Positions 1-5,106 of a DNA stretch of 5,130 nt are shown here, piece after piece. The DNA is from Caryophanales bacterium UBA5455. Lineage in GTDB: Bacteria; Bacillota_I; Bacilli_A; RFN20; CAG-826. The DNA is taken from assembly GCA_002427365.1 (NCBI GenBank), contig DIQT01000006.1, positions 102,542-107,671 on the forward strand, given 5' to 3'. Under the pieces are notes generated by a model. The model made no database searches. It was not told the origin of the DNA and saw only the letters and a list, made by a program, of their open reading frames with translations. Position 1 is the stretch's first letter, and each line of letters starts with the position of its first letter. A program made the position numbers and the translations under genes.

Positions 1-249
1 GAAGCCGAACCCGTTAGCATTGGCATTTCGACATTTGGCACTGCTAATTATTCCGATGATGTAATTTTAAAAATTATCCGCCAAGTCTTTGAATGTCGGC
101 CGGGGTTAATTATTGAAAACTTTTCCCTTAAAAAACCAACATTTAAATATCAAGATGTAACAAACTATGGTCACTTTGGTCGGCCAGATTTAGATTTACC
201 ATGGGAAAAGCTCGATAAAGTTAACGAAATTAAGTCGCTACTTAAATAA
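1..249 (+). CDS. metK: S-adenosylmethionine synthetase, C-terminal part (5' end outside window)
   Basis: Cytosolic enzyme that makes S-adenosylmethionine from methionine and ATP, the methyl donor of the cell. The frame is open from base 1 and ends at TAA 247-249, giving 82 residues; the family is usually about 380-400 residues, so only the last fifth is present. Visible family signatures are EPVSIGISTFGT near the start, FECRPGLIIE in the middle (usually FDLRPggII) and YGHFGRPDLDLPWE near the end. The YGHFGR...PWE block is a hallmark of the MetK C-terminal domain. The stop is intact and the tail after PWE is the usual short one. The enzyme normally works as a tetramer with Mg2+ and K+, but the ATP- and metal-binding residues lie mainly upstream of the window. 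No SAM riboswitch can be judged because the 5' end is missing. Identification rests on motif recognition and is strong. Confidence 0.95.
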   Translation, partial: EAEPVSIGISTFGTANYSDDVILKIIRQVFECRPGLIIENFSLKKPTFKYQDVTNYGHFGRPDLDLPWEKLDKVNEIKSLLK

Positions 250-271
250 TGTTCGAACAAACATCTTTGTT
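250..271 (+). other. Small palindromes directly after metK
   Basis: A perfect 10-bp palindrome TGTTCGAACA (250-259) starts right after the metK stop. It overlaps a 6-bp inverted repeat, AACAAA at 256-261 and TTTGTT at 266-271, with a 4-nt loop. No clean T-tract follows, so this is at best a weak terminator for metK. It could also be a protein site, although the half-site order (GTTC then GAAC) is the reverse of the Bacillus LexA box. Low confidence in any function. Confidence 0.25.
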
Positions 272-313
272 AAGTAAAAATTAAGTAAATTATTTTTGTT
301 TAAGAGGTATATT

Positions 314-341
314 TTCGCAAAAAAGTATGCGACAATATAAA
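314..341 (+). promoter_or_regulatory. Possible sigma-A promoter of hpf
   Basis: TTCGCA (314-319) and TATAAA (336-341) are spaced by 16 nt, giving 4/6 and 5/6 matches to the sigma-A consensus, and lie upstream of the hpf ribosome binding site (AAAGGAG, 361-367). A short inverted repeat, TCGCA 315-319 and TGCGA 328-332, overlaps the -35 and spacer and could be a regulator site. A GGGTAA at 343-348 resembles a sigma-B -10, but no GTTTAA-like -35 sits at the right distance. The AT-rich background makes chance matches easy. Confidence 0.4.
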
Positions 342-377
342 TGGGTAAATTATTATAACGAAAGGAGTACATAATTT

Positions 378-929
378 ATGAAATATCAAATTGTCGGGAA
401 GAATGTCGAGATTACGGATGAAATTTATAATGCCCTTGTCAAAAAACTCACACGGATGAACAAATACTTTGTCATCAATGACGATGTCACCTGTCGAGCA
501 GTTGTTAGTGCATATCGTAATAGTACGGTTAAAGTTGAAGTGATGATCTTCACACACATGATGGATTTCCGCGCAGAAGTATCAGCAGCATCAATCTACG
601 ACGCCGCTGATGATGCGATTGATAAACTTGAACGGCAAATGCGTAAGTTAAAAACGCGCCTTGATCGTTCTCATAAACAAAGCCTCGCCGAATCGATTGC
701 CCTAGAAAACTTTGAATCAACCGCTCAAGAAAATGCGGATGGTGAAGTTGTGCGGATGAAAGAAATTTATCTTGAACCAATGCAACTAGAAGAAGCAATC
801 TTACGGATGGAAGCCTTAAGTCATGATTTCTTCCTTTATTTAGATGAAGAAGATAACCGAATTAGTGTAGTTTATTGCCGGAAAGATGGTGGCTACGGCA
901 TCATTCAAGCAGAAAATAAAGTCAAATAA
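378..929 (+). CDS. hpf: Long-form ribosome hibernation promoting factor
   Basis: Binds the 30S subunit at the decoding centre and, through its C-terminal domain, dimerises 70S ribosomes into inactive 100S particles when growth slows. The 183 residues match the long HPF length. Residues 1 to about 97 form the S30AE/HPF domain, starting MKYQIVGKNVEITDEIYNAL and ending in a basic helix (LERQMRKLKTRLDRSHK). A linker at about 98-123 follows. Residues 124-178 are the dimerisation domain, with VRMKEIYLEPMQLEEAILRM, then HDFFLYLDEE and VVYCRKDGGYGII, close to the family pattern VYRRkDGnYGLI. The start is set by AAAGGAG at 361-367, 10 nt before the ATG. The gene is monocistronic, with its own putative promoter and a strong terminator at 955-979. 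In Bacillota this gene is commonly induced by stress or stationary phase; no clear alternative-sigma promoter is visible here. Assignment is secure. Confidence 0.96.
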   Translation: MKYQIVGKNVEITDEIYNALVKKLTRMNKYFVINDDVTCRAVVSAYRNSTVKVEVMIFTHMMDFRAEVSAASIYDAADDAIDKLERQMRKLKTRLDRSHKQSLAESIALENFESTAQENADGEVVRMKEIYLEPMQLEEAILRMEALSHDFFLYLDEEDNRISVVYCRKDGGYGIIQAENKVK

Positions 930-954
930 GCATCGCGCTTTACTAAATAAACCT

Positions 955-979
955 AAAAGGGACGAAAAGTCCCTTTTTT
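955..979 (+). terminator. Rho-independent terminator after hpf
   Basis: A 9-bp perfect stem, AAAAGGGAC (955-963) with GTCCCTTTT (969-977), has a 5-nt loop (GAAAA) and runs into six T residues (974-979). It lies 25 nt after the hpf stop and separates hpf from the phosphatase gene. Confidence 0.92.
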
Positions 980-1025
980 CTTTAACGATAACGATTTCAC
1001 TATGCGTTAAGCGAAAATATTCGTG

Positions 1026-1043
1026 TATAATATTAAATGAGGA
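1026..1043 (+). promoter_or_regulatory. -10 box and ribosome binding site of the HAD phosphatase gene
   Basis: A perfect TATAAT lies at 1026-1031. The best -35 at normal spacing (TGCGTT, 1003-1008, 17 nt away) is poor. Transcription would begin around 1038, almost on top of the ribosome binding site GAGGA (1039-1043), which is 7 nt before ATG 1051. The leader would be only about a dozen bases. The GAGGA box decides the start at 1051 over upstream in-frame codons. The preceding strong terminator supports a new promoter here. Confidence 0.55.
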
Positions 1044-1050
1044 AAAGTTG

Positions 1051-1902
1051 ATGATTAAAGTTATTGCGACAGATTTGGATGGAACACTATTTTATCCGCG
1101 GGAAGTGCGGACGATGATTCCTAAAGCCAATATTGAATTACTAAAAAAGTTTAAAGACGATGGGGGCCGTATTGTTCTAGTTAGCGGTCGCTCGTATTTT
1201 TATGCGGAAAAAGTAATTGAAAGGCTTGGATTTATGGTCGATTCAATTTGTTGCAACGCTGCGGTTATTCATCATGGTGGCGAACTTCTTGAAGAACATT
1301 TTCTTCCGACAAACTTTCCCGAAATCTTAAAAGAAATTGAAGAGTCGTTTCTCGTTCGTGGCCAAGCGATTATGAGCAAAGATGTTCCAGTAGTAATGCG
1401 TGTAACTCGAAGAAGTCACTTTAAAAACTTCTTTTTACGGTTGTTTTATGCAACGCAAGGGGTATATAAAGAAAAAATCGTAATGAATCCGGATGTGTGG
1501 GATGAAGAGTTAAACAAAGGGCAAATTTATAAGTTTATGCTATACTTTGGAAGTGGGAAAAAGTCAAAACGGCGCGCCGAAGCCGCAAACGAATATTTAA
1601 ATAAAAAATATCCGATGCTAACAACTGCGTTTACGTCTGGTTCGATTGAAATCACCGCTAAAAACGCATCTAAAGCGGAAGGGCTTGCCAAATATTGTCA
1701 AATGTATGGAATTAACGCAGACGAGGTCATTGTCTGTGGTGATTCTGGCAATGATATCTCGATGTTTCAAGCGTTTCCCACCCATAGCTTTGTAATGAAG
1801 CACGCCTGGCCGAGTGTAAAAAAACATGCCCGCCATGAAATTCGGCGGGTTAGTGAACTTGGCCCATATATTGAAAGTATTAATGTTGATTGTGAGGAAT
1901 AA
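1051..1902 (+). CDS. Cof-type HAD-IIB family phosphatase
   Basis: Cytosolic Mg2+-dependent phosphatase of the haloacid dehalogenase superfamily, Cof/YidA-like branch. Such enzymes dephosphorylate sugar phosphates, nucleotides or cofactor precursors such as pyridoxal phosphate and FMN; the substrate cannot be read from sequence. The 283 residues fit the family (about 260-290). Motif I is TDLDGT (7-12), with nucleophile D8 and acid/base D10. Motif II is VSGR (44-47) with S45. Motif III is probably K208 in ITAKNASKAEGL. Motif IV is GDSGND (230-235) with D231 and D235. All catalytic residues are present. Residues about 85-195 form the C2 cap that sets specificity. The later segment FVMKHAWPSVKKHA matches the usual aMgNA...vKxxA, with His in place of Asn. 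The frame is open back to 886, but ATG 1051, led by GAGGA and followed at once by the motif I strand, is the true start. It probably shares a transcript with the next gene, 3 nt downstream. Confidence 0.93.
   Translation: MIKVIATDLDGTLFYPREVRTMIPKANIELLKKFKDDGGRIVLVSGRSYFYAEKVIERLGFMVDSICCNAAVIHHGGELLEEHFLPTNFPEILKEIEESFLVRGQAIMSKDVPVVMRVTRRSHFKNFFLRLFYATQGVYKEKIVMNPDVWDEELNKGQIYKFMLYFGSGKKSKRRAEAANEYLNKKYPMLTTAFTSGSIEITAKNASKAEGLAKYCQMYGINADEVIVCGDSGNDISMFQAFPTHSFVMKHAWPSVKKHARHEIRRVSELGPYIESINVDCEE
1829..1849 (+). other. GC-rich hairpin inside the 3' end of the phosphatase gene
   Basis: CCCGCC (1829-1834) and GGCGGG (1844-1849) form a 6-bp all-GC perfect inverted repeat with a 9-nt loop. 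It is conspicuous in AT-rich surroundings and lies 56 nt before the start of the next gene. No T-tract follows, so it is not a terminator. It may be simple coding coincidence (residues about HARHEIRRV) or an RNA element affecting stability or coupling. Confidence 0.4.
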
Positions 1903-1905
1903 ATA

Positions 1906-2775
1906 ATGAATCAATTAAATGCATATGTCTTAGGTATTTATCAACTAGCGATGATTGTTCGCGACACACTTGAATATACCTTAAAAAAAGAAAGTTATAA
2001 TGTTGAAATTTATGAACAACGCCGGAAAGGGCTCGAAGCGTTATTATTAGATAACGCCCCCTTACCGATTTTTGTTCGAAATAATGGTGAAAAAGCTGAA
2101 CCAATTTTGGCAAATCTTAAAAAGTTTCAGGAAGAATTTTATAGCGATACCGCGACAATTGTTCAATTAGCCCATAACGAAGTTCGCGTTGATCATAATC
2201 AACATCTTGTTATTTATGAACAAGTCGTTGGGATTTATCAAACATTAGTTGATGTTGTTGCCGGTTATATGAATTACGCTCGCGCAAATAAACTTGAAGA
2301 TGAAGATATTATCGAACTCTATCATCTTGATGAACGGTATTTCCGCCTTTATTCTCATTACGTCATCGTTGATGACTTAATGGCAGCGTTTAAAGAATTT
2401 AACCAAGTAATGAAAGAAAATAATGGTGAACCCGGTCCTCTTAGTAACTTTGTTGTTGAAGATATGAAAAAACTTAATGGCTTTTTACAATTTGAAAAAC
2501 AACATAATAAGATTACCGATACCAAATATAATGAACTTATCGATCAAGTCTTTGCTTTTGTTGAAAACATGGAAGGAAAACGTGCTTTACCTGAAGGAAA
2601 GAGTTTCCCTGACGTTCATAAACAAATTCTTGAAGAACTACGAGGTGAATTAGGACCTGCCGAAAAAGCTTGGCAAGACCAATACCATAAGGTAATGCTC
2701 GCCGCAGTGGAAGCAAGTAAACAAGCGCAAGAAGTGCTTAAACAAACTGAAGTAAAAAAAGAAGATTTATCATAA
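1906..2775 (+). CDS. Unrecognised soluble alpha-helical protein
   Basis: I do not recognise a family for this 289-residue protein. It has no signal peptide, no membrane segment and no Cys residues. Its composition (rich in Glu, Lys, Leu, Ala, Gln and Tyr, with few Gly or Pro) predicts a mostly helical cytosolic protein. Two stretches resemble each other: GIYQLAMIV at about 10-18 and GIYQTLVDVV at about 109-118, and IYEQ occurs at 35-38 and 103-106. This hints at two related helical halves but is not a clear duplication. The C-terminal 45 residues are charged and coiled-coil-like (PAEKAWQDQYHKVMLAAVEA, then KQAQEVLKQTEVKKEDLS). ATG 1906 is supported by GAGGA at 1894-1898, which lies within the last codons of the phosphatase gene. 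The 3-nt gap implies one transcript and likely translational coupling, so the two products may act together, but this is inference. The gene is certainly real by length and spacing; its function is unknown. Confidence 0.85.
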   Translation: MNQLNAYVLGIYQLAMIVRDTLEYTLKKESYNVEIYEQRRKGLEALLLDNAPLPIFVRNNGEKAEPILANLKKFQEEFYSDTATIVQLAHNEVRVDHNQHLVIYEQVVGIYQTLVDVVAGYMNYARANKLEDEDIIELYHLDERYFRLYSHYVIVDDLMAAFKEFNQVMKENNGEPGPLSNFVVEDMKKLNGFLQFEKQHNKITDTKYNELIDQVFAFVENMEGKRALPEGKSFPDVHKQILEELRGELGPAEKAWQDQYHKVMLAAVEASKQAQEVLKQTEVKKEDLS

Positions 2776-2793
2776 GTAGCTTAAAAAATAAGT

Positions 2794-2824
2794 AAAAGGA
2801 AAAGCGAAGTAATTTTTCTCTTTT
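2794..2824 (+). terminator. Weak possible terminator hairpin before degV-like gene
   Basis: AAAAGGAAAAG (2794-2804) can pair with T-rich sequence 2813-2824 as an 11-bp stem with one bulged T, including a G-T pair at the loop end. The 3' arm is itself T-rich, but GGAAAA follows instead of a T-tract. It may reduce read-through from the upstream pair, or be chance in AT-rich DNA. Confidence 0.25.
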
Positions 2825-2851
2825 GGAAAATATACGAGCGCTAAAAGTAAA

Positions 2852-3703
2852 ATGCAAAAATTTGGATTAGTCGTTGATTCAACAACTTTTCTCGACCAAG
2901 AATTATTTGAAAAAATGGATATTGAAGTAGTTAGTTTATCAGTAACAATTGATCAAGACACATATAAAGGAGTAGATATTGACGATGAATTTGTTAAAAG
3001 TCGGCTAAGTAGTGCAAAAAAAATGCATTCCTCCGCCCCATCGCCCGGTGATTTTGTTGTCGCATATGAAAACTTAATTGCAAAAGGTTATAAGGATATT
3101 GCTGTTATTCCGATTTCAATAGGCTTATCATCGACCCATCAATCCGCGTTAATGGCGATTGATATTTTAGACCGTAGTGACATTAACATTGTTGTTATTG
3201 ATACCTTACAAAGTAATGTTGGTTTACGAACATTAATTATGACGTTTGTCGATGAAATTTTAGCGGGCATGGAGTTTGAACAATTTATTATTGAAGCGCG
3301 GGTTCGGGTCGCAAATACCCGCTTACAATTTACCGTTCAAGATTTAAAACAGTTATATAATACGGGCCGCTTAAAAATCTTAAGTTTACTCGCTGCCGAA
3401 ATTTTACGGATGAAACCCATTATCGAAATGGTTGATGGAAAATTAGAAAATGTTGCGAAACCCATCACGATTCGCGGTGTTTTTGATGCGTTTGTTAATT
3501 CAATTAAAACAATTACCGATAAAGGAAAGAATCTTTTTATTACCGTTGTTTCAATTGGGAAAAACTCCTTAGTGGAACCGTTATTAGAAAAATTTAAAGA
3601 AGCCTTCCCTTATGCAACATTTGATCATATCGAACAAATAAACCCCGTTTATGTTCTTTCATTAGGAAATAAAGGTATTGGCTTTGCGGCCACTGCTTAT
3701 TAA
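2852..3703 (+). CDS. DegV-family fatty-acid-binding protein (FakB-like)
   Basis: DegV proteins bind a single long-chain fatty acid. Those called FakB present it to the kinase FakA, giving acyl phosphate for phospholipid synthesis. The 283 residues match the family length. The start FGLVVDSTT (4-12) is the typical first strand and loop. SSAPSPGDF (60-68) corresponds to the usual TSQPSPgdF, and SIGLSSTHQSA (89-99) to SSxLSGTyqSA, keeping the pocket serine S93. IDTLQSNVGL (116-125) replaces iDSxxxSxG. TGRL (171-174) with MKPIIEMVDGKL (187-198) matches the GGRl...iKPIl...dGki block. The usual C-terminal HxGPGAxG appears as SLGNKGIG (270-277), so the conserved histidine seems absent and this is a divergent paralogue. 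ATG 2852 has no good Shine-Dalgarno (only AAAAG 4 nt upstream), yet no alternative start codon lies in frame before TAA at 2810. No FakA gene is in the window. Family call is secure; ligand and kinase partner are inferred. Confidence 0.9.
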   Translation: MQKFGLVVDSTTFLDQELFEKMDIEVVSLSVTIDQDTYKGVDIDDEFVKSRLSSAKKMHSSAPSPGDFVVAYENLIAKGYKDIAVIPISIGLSSTHQSALMAIDILDRSDINIVVIDTLQSNVGLRTLIMTFVDEILAGMEFEQFIIEARVRVANTRLQFTVQDLKQLYNTGRLKILSLLAAEILRMKPIIEMVDGKLENVAKPITIRGVFDAFVNSIKTITDKGKNLFITVVSIGKNSLVEPLLEKFKEAFPYATFDHIEQINPVYVLSLGNKGIGFAATAY

Positions 3704-3719
3704 TATTAGTTATTTTCAT

Positions 3720-3748
3720 TTAAATTTATTTATCAAAGAAAAATTTAA
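3720..3748 (+). terminator. Weak AT-only hairpin after the DegV gene
   Basis: TTAAATTT (3720-3727) and AAATTTAA (3741-3748) form an 8-bp stem with a 13-nt loop, followed by TTAGTTTTT. An all-A/T stem is thermodynamically weak, so this is only a possible terminator, 17 nt after the DegV stop. Confidence 0.25.
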
Positions 3749-3797
3749 TTAGTTTTTATACTAAGAAAGGAAGTTTATTAATTAAAGGAAAATAGTA

Positions 3798-3839
3798 ATG
3801 GAAAACAAAATAGCAACCTTAAGAGAATATTTTTTTTAA
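3798..3839 (+). CDS. 13-codon ORF, probable displaced N-terminus of the Sel1 gene or leader
   Basis: ATG 3798 is preceded by AAAGGA (3784-3789) at 8 nt, the best ribosome binding site in this region, and encodes MENKIATLREYFF before TAA 3837-3839. Eight consecutive T residues (3830-3837) end it. The Sel1 ORF that follows lies in another frame and lacks a comparable start. Removing one T would extend the peptide to a stop at 3874, overlapping the Sel1 TTG at 3866, but a second shift would be needed to fuse the two. It may be the original start of a gene now disrupted by small indels, or a short leader peptide. Confidence 0.35.
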   Translation: MENKIATLREYFF

Positions 3840-3865
3840 CCGCTCACTAAACAAACGATATTACT

Positions 3866-4447
3866 TTGGAAATTAAATTATTACGAAGTTTAATTGAATT
3901 AGGCGATGGTGGGGCAATGTTTAAATTAGGTACTATTTATTTAATGGGAGAAAAAGTTCCACAAAATCTTGATGATGCATCTTTTTATTTGTCGATGGCC
4001 GCAAATAAAAACAACACTAGTGCCCAATGTTATTTAGGTCAATTGTATTTATTTGGTGGTTTAGGGGAAGTAGATTATGAAAAAGCATATGAGTGGCTGT
4101 TAAAATCAAGTGAAAGTGATTACACTTCCCGCTATCTTCTTGGTTATATTTTTTATTCAGGTTTAAGCCACGAGGTTGATTATGTCGAAGCGGAGAAATG
4201 GTTTAGTTCATCAACGAATTTTACTGAATCGCATTTTTATTTAGGGGAAATAAATTACCACGGTTTAGGTAAAGAAATCGATTATGAACTAGCAGCGCAT
4301 TATTATGAAAGAGCCGCTAAAGATGGATATACGCCAGCTCATTATAGCTTAGGATTAATGCATTATTATGGATATTATTATAATCAAAATTATGAAACTG
4401 CGGCCGCGGGCGGTGTTGTTGAAGCTAGAAAATTCTTAGGGCTTTAA
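3866..4447 (+). CDS. Sel1-repeat (SLR) protein, 5' end uncertain
   Basis: Sel1-like repeats are TPR-type helical pairs that serve as protein-binding scaffolds. The 193 residues hold about five units: 15-50 (AMFKLGTIYLMGEKVPQN), 51-87 (AQCYLGQLYLFGGLGEVDYE), 88-121 (RYLLGYIFYSGLSHEVDY), 122-155 (SHFYLGEINYHGLGKEIDYE) and 156-193. The pattern LGxxYxxG...DYxxAxxWxxxAAxxG is clear. Unit five is contracted: YETA runs straight into AAGGVVEARKFLG, missing about eight residues of its second helix, at a 14-nt run of pure G/C (4400-4413). There is no signal peptide or membrane segment in the readable frame. The listed start is TTG 3866 with no ribosome binding site; ATG 3917 is an alternative, but it falls inside repeat 1. 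The in-frame stop before 3866 is TAA 3848. A well-formed start at 3798 lies out of frame, so this may be a decaying gene. Binding partner unknown. Confidence 0.65.
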   Translation: MEIKLLRSLIELGDGGAMFKLGTIYLMGEKVPQNLDDASFYLSMAANKNNTSAQCYLGQLYLFGGLGEVDYEKAYEWLLKSSESDYTSRYLLGYIFYSGLSHEVDYVEAEKWFSSSTNFTESHFYLGEINYHGLGKEIDYELAAHYYERAAKDGYTPAHYSLGLMHYYGYYYNQNYETAAAGGVVEARKFLGL

Positions 4448-4513
4448 ATCTTAGTCCAAAATCTTGCAGTAAAAAAGGCGAAAAGCGTTATTCAAAAAGA
4501 TTATTTATTATGA

Positions 4514-4530
4514 ATGGTTTTTTAAACCAT
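4514..4530. other. 7-bp hairpin in the gap before the membrane-protein gene
   Basis: ATGGTTT (4514-4520) and AAACCAT (4524-4530) form a perfect 7-bp inverted repeat with a 3-nt TTT loop. No T-tract follows on either strand (plus side continues AACATAGCG). It could be a weak end for the Sel1 transcript or a regulator site. I see no recognisable terminator elsewhere between 4448 and the next promoter. Confidence 0.35.
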
Positions 4531-4541
4531 AACATAGCGAT

Positions 4542-4569
4542 AGTGATAAAGTTTACATTGTTTATCACT
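4542..4569. promoter_or_regulatory. 28-bp dyad, putative operator over the -35 region
   Basis: AGTGATAAA (4542-4550) and TTTATCACT (4561-4569) are perfect 9-bp inverted arms around a 10-nt spacer. The right arm covers most of the -35 hexamer of the downstream promoter (4558-4563). The spacing puts the arm centres 19 bp apart, close to two helical turns, as expected for a dimeric repressor. The GTGATA/TATCAC core resembles sites of several helix-turn-helix repressors, but no family can be named. As RNA it would not be transcribed from the downstream promoter, so a DNA site is more likely than a hairpin. Confidence 0.5.
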
Positions 4570-4601
4570 GTAAAATATGGTAATATTTTAAAGTATTGAG
4601 G
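4558..4601 (+). promoter_or_regulatory. Extended -10 promoter and ribosome binding site of the membrane-protein gene
   Basis: TTGTTT (4558-4563), a 17-nt spacer and TAATAT (4581-4586), preceded by TG one base upstream (TGG, 4578-4580), make a good sigma-A promoter with extended -10. Transcription should begin near 4593. GAGG at 4598-4601, 9 nt before ATG 4611, fixes that start; an in-frame TTG at 4596 overlaps the binding site and is rejected. Confidence 0.7.
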
Positions 4602-4610
4602 TATGTATTT

Positions 4611-5027
4611 ATGTCAAAAGAAACAAGAAAAATATCAAATAGCGAAATTGTTTGGATTGTAATTGCATCTTTATTTGTGCTTGCGAGTCTCTTTTTCGGA
4701 ATTATTGGCTTAATCGGCCGTTATTTAGAAAGTGGTAACTGGATTGAAAAATTTAATGATTCGTATAATGCTGCATTTAAAATGTCCCTCCCCTTTACGG
4801 GTCATGCGACACTTTATTTAGTAATTGGTGCGGCAATCTACTTAATTTCCACATTAATTTATGCGAAACGGTCCGAATCTAAATTCGAAAAACAAGAACG
4901 GCGGAAAGCTCGTCGGCGGATGGAAGAAGACATCGTTGAAGAACAAGCCGCTAAATTAGCAGCGGAAGCACGTGAAGAAGAAGATGTCATCGACGCTGAA
5001 CCAATTGACTTAACAGATCTTAAATAA
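4611..5027 (+). CDS. Small two-TM membrane protein with charged cytoplasmic tail
   Basis: I do not recognise a named family. The 138-residue protein has a short N-terminus (MSKETRKISNSE), a first membrane helix at about 13-36 (IVWIVIASLFVLASLFFGII), a loop of about 28 residues rich in Asn, Ser and aromatic residues, and a second helix at about 66-85 (ATLYLVIGAAIYLISTLIYA). A tail at 86-138 follows, first strongly basic (KRSESKFEKQERRKARRRME), then Ala/Glu-rich and probably coiled-coil (EEQAAKLAAEAREEED), ending acidic in AEPIDLTDLK. The positive residues after helix two predict both ends in the cytoplasm. There is no cleavable signal peptide or enzyme motif. The gene is a single transcription unit with its own extended -10 promoter, an operator-like dyad and its own terminator, which suggests regulated expression. 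The tail could bind a cytoplasmic partner, but that is inference. Confidence 0.85.
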   Translation: MSKETRKISNSEIVWIVIASLFVLASLFFGIIGLIGRYLESGNWIEKFNDSYNAAFKMSLPFTGHATLYLVIGAAIYLISTLIYAKRSESKFEKQERRKARRRMEEDIVEEQAAKLAAEAREEEDVIDAEPIDLTDLK

Positions 5028-5030
5028 CTA

Positions 5031-5055
5031 AAGAGGAGCGTAACGCTCCTTTTTT
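5031..5055 (+). terminator. Rho-independent terminator of the membrane-protein gene
   Basis: AGGAGCG (5034-5040) and CGCTCCT (5044-5050) form a perfect 7-bp stem with a TAA loop, extendable by three more pairs (AAG with TTT, one G-T), and followed by TTTTT to 5055. It begins 3 nt after the stop codon. Confidence 0.92.
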
Positions 5056-5062
5056 AATAATT

Positions 5063-5097
5063 AAAAAAAGGCTTGATCATCATTAATCAAACCTTTT
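5063..5097 (-). terminator. Rho-independent terminator of the minus-strand tRNA
   Basis: Arms 5066-5077 and 5086-5097 form a 12-bp stem with an 8-nt loop. The one imperfect position (C5072 with A5091) becomes a G-U pair only in the minus-strand RNA. The A-run at 5063-5069 gives the T-tract on that strand. Both points set the direction. It lies 9 nt beyond the tRNA 3' end. Confidence 0.88.
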
Positions 5098-5106
5098 GTT
5101 TTTTAC

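Noticed and set aside
250..259. LexA-type SOS box
   Set aside because: The palindrome has GTTC followed by GAAC with no spacer, the reverse order of the Bacillus-type GAAC-N4-GTTC site.
298..348. Sigma-B-like promoter (GTTTAA and GGGTAA) before hpf
   Set aside because: The boxes are 39 nt apart, far beyond the 12-16 nt spacing required.
300..557. Minus-strand open frame over the hpf promoter and 5' end
   Set aside because: It is a mirror of the hpf coding region with no start signal or family features.
550..798. Minus-strand open frame inside hpf
   Set aside because: It lies fully within a securely identified gene and reads as low-information sequence.
886..1050. N-terminal extension of the phosphatase frame back into hpf
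   Set aside because: It overlaps the hpf end and the terminator at 955-979, has no family similarity, and the motif I strand begins right after ATG 1051 with a good GAGGA.
1618..2113. Two minus-strand open frames across the phosphatase/unknown gene junction
   Set aside because: Both are antisense to strong coding sequences and have no recognisable protein features.
4510..4599. 29-codon hydrophobic ORF in the gap before the membrane-protein gene
   Set aside because: It has no clear ribosome binding site, and runs through the dyad, the -35 and -10 boxes and the next gene's ribosome binding site, so chance is likelier.
5031..5097. Adjacent inverted repeats as a mobile-element end or attachment site next to a tRNA
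   Set aside because: Both are explained by convergent terminators with T-tracts in opposite directions, and no repeat of the tRNA 3' end is seen elsewhere in the window.
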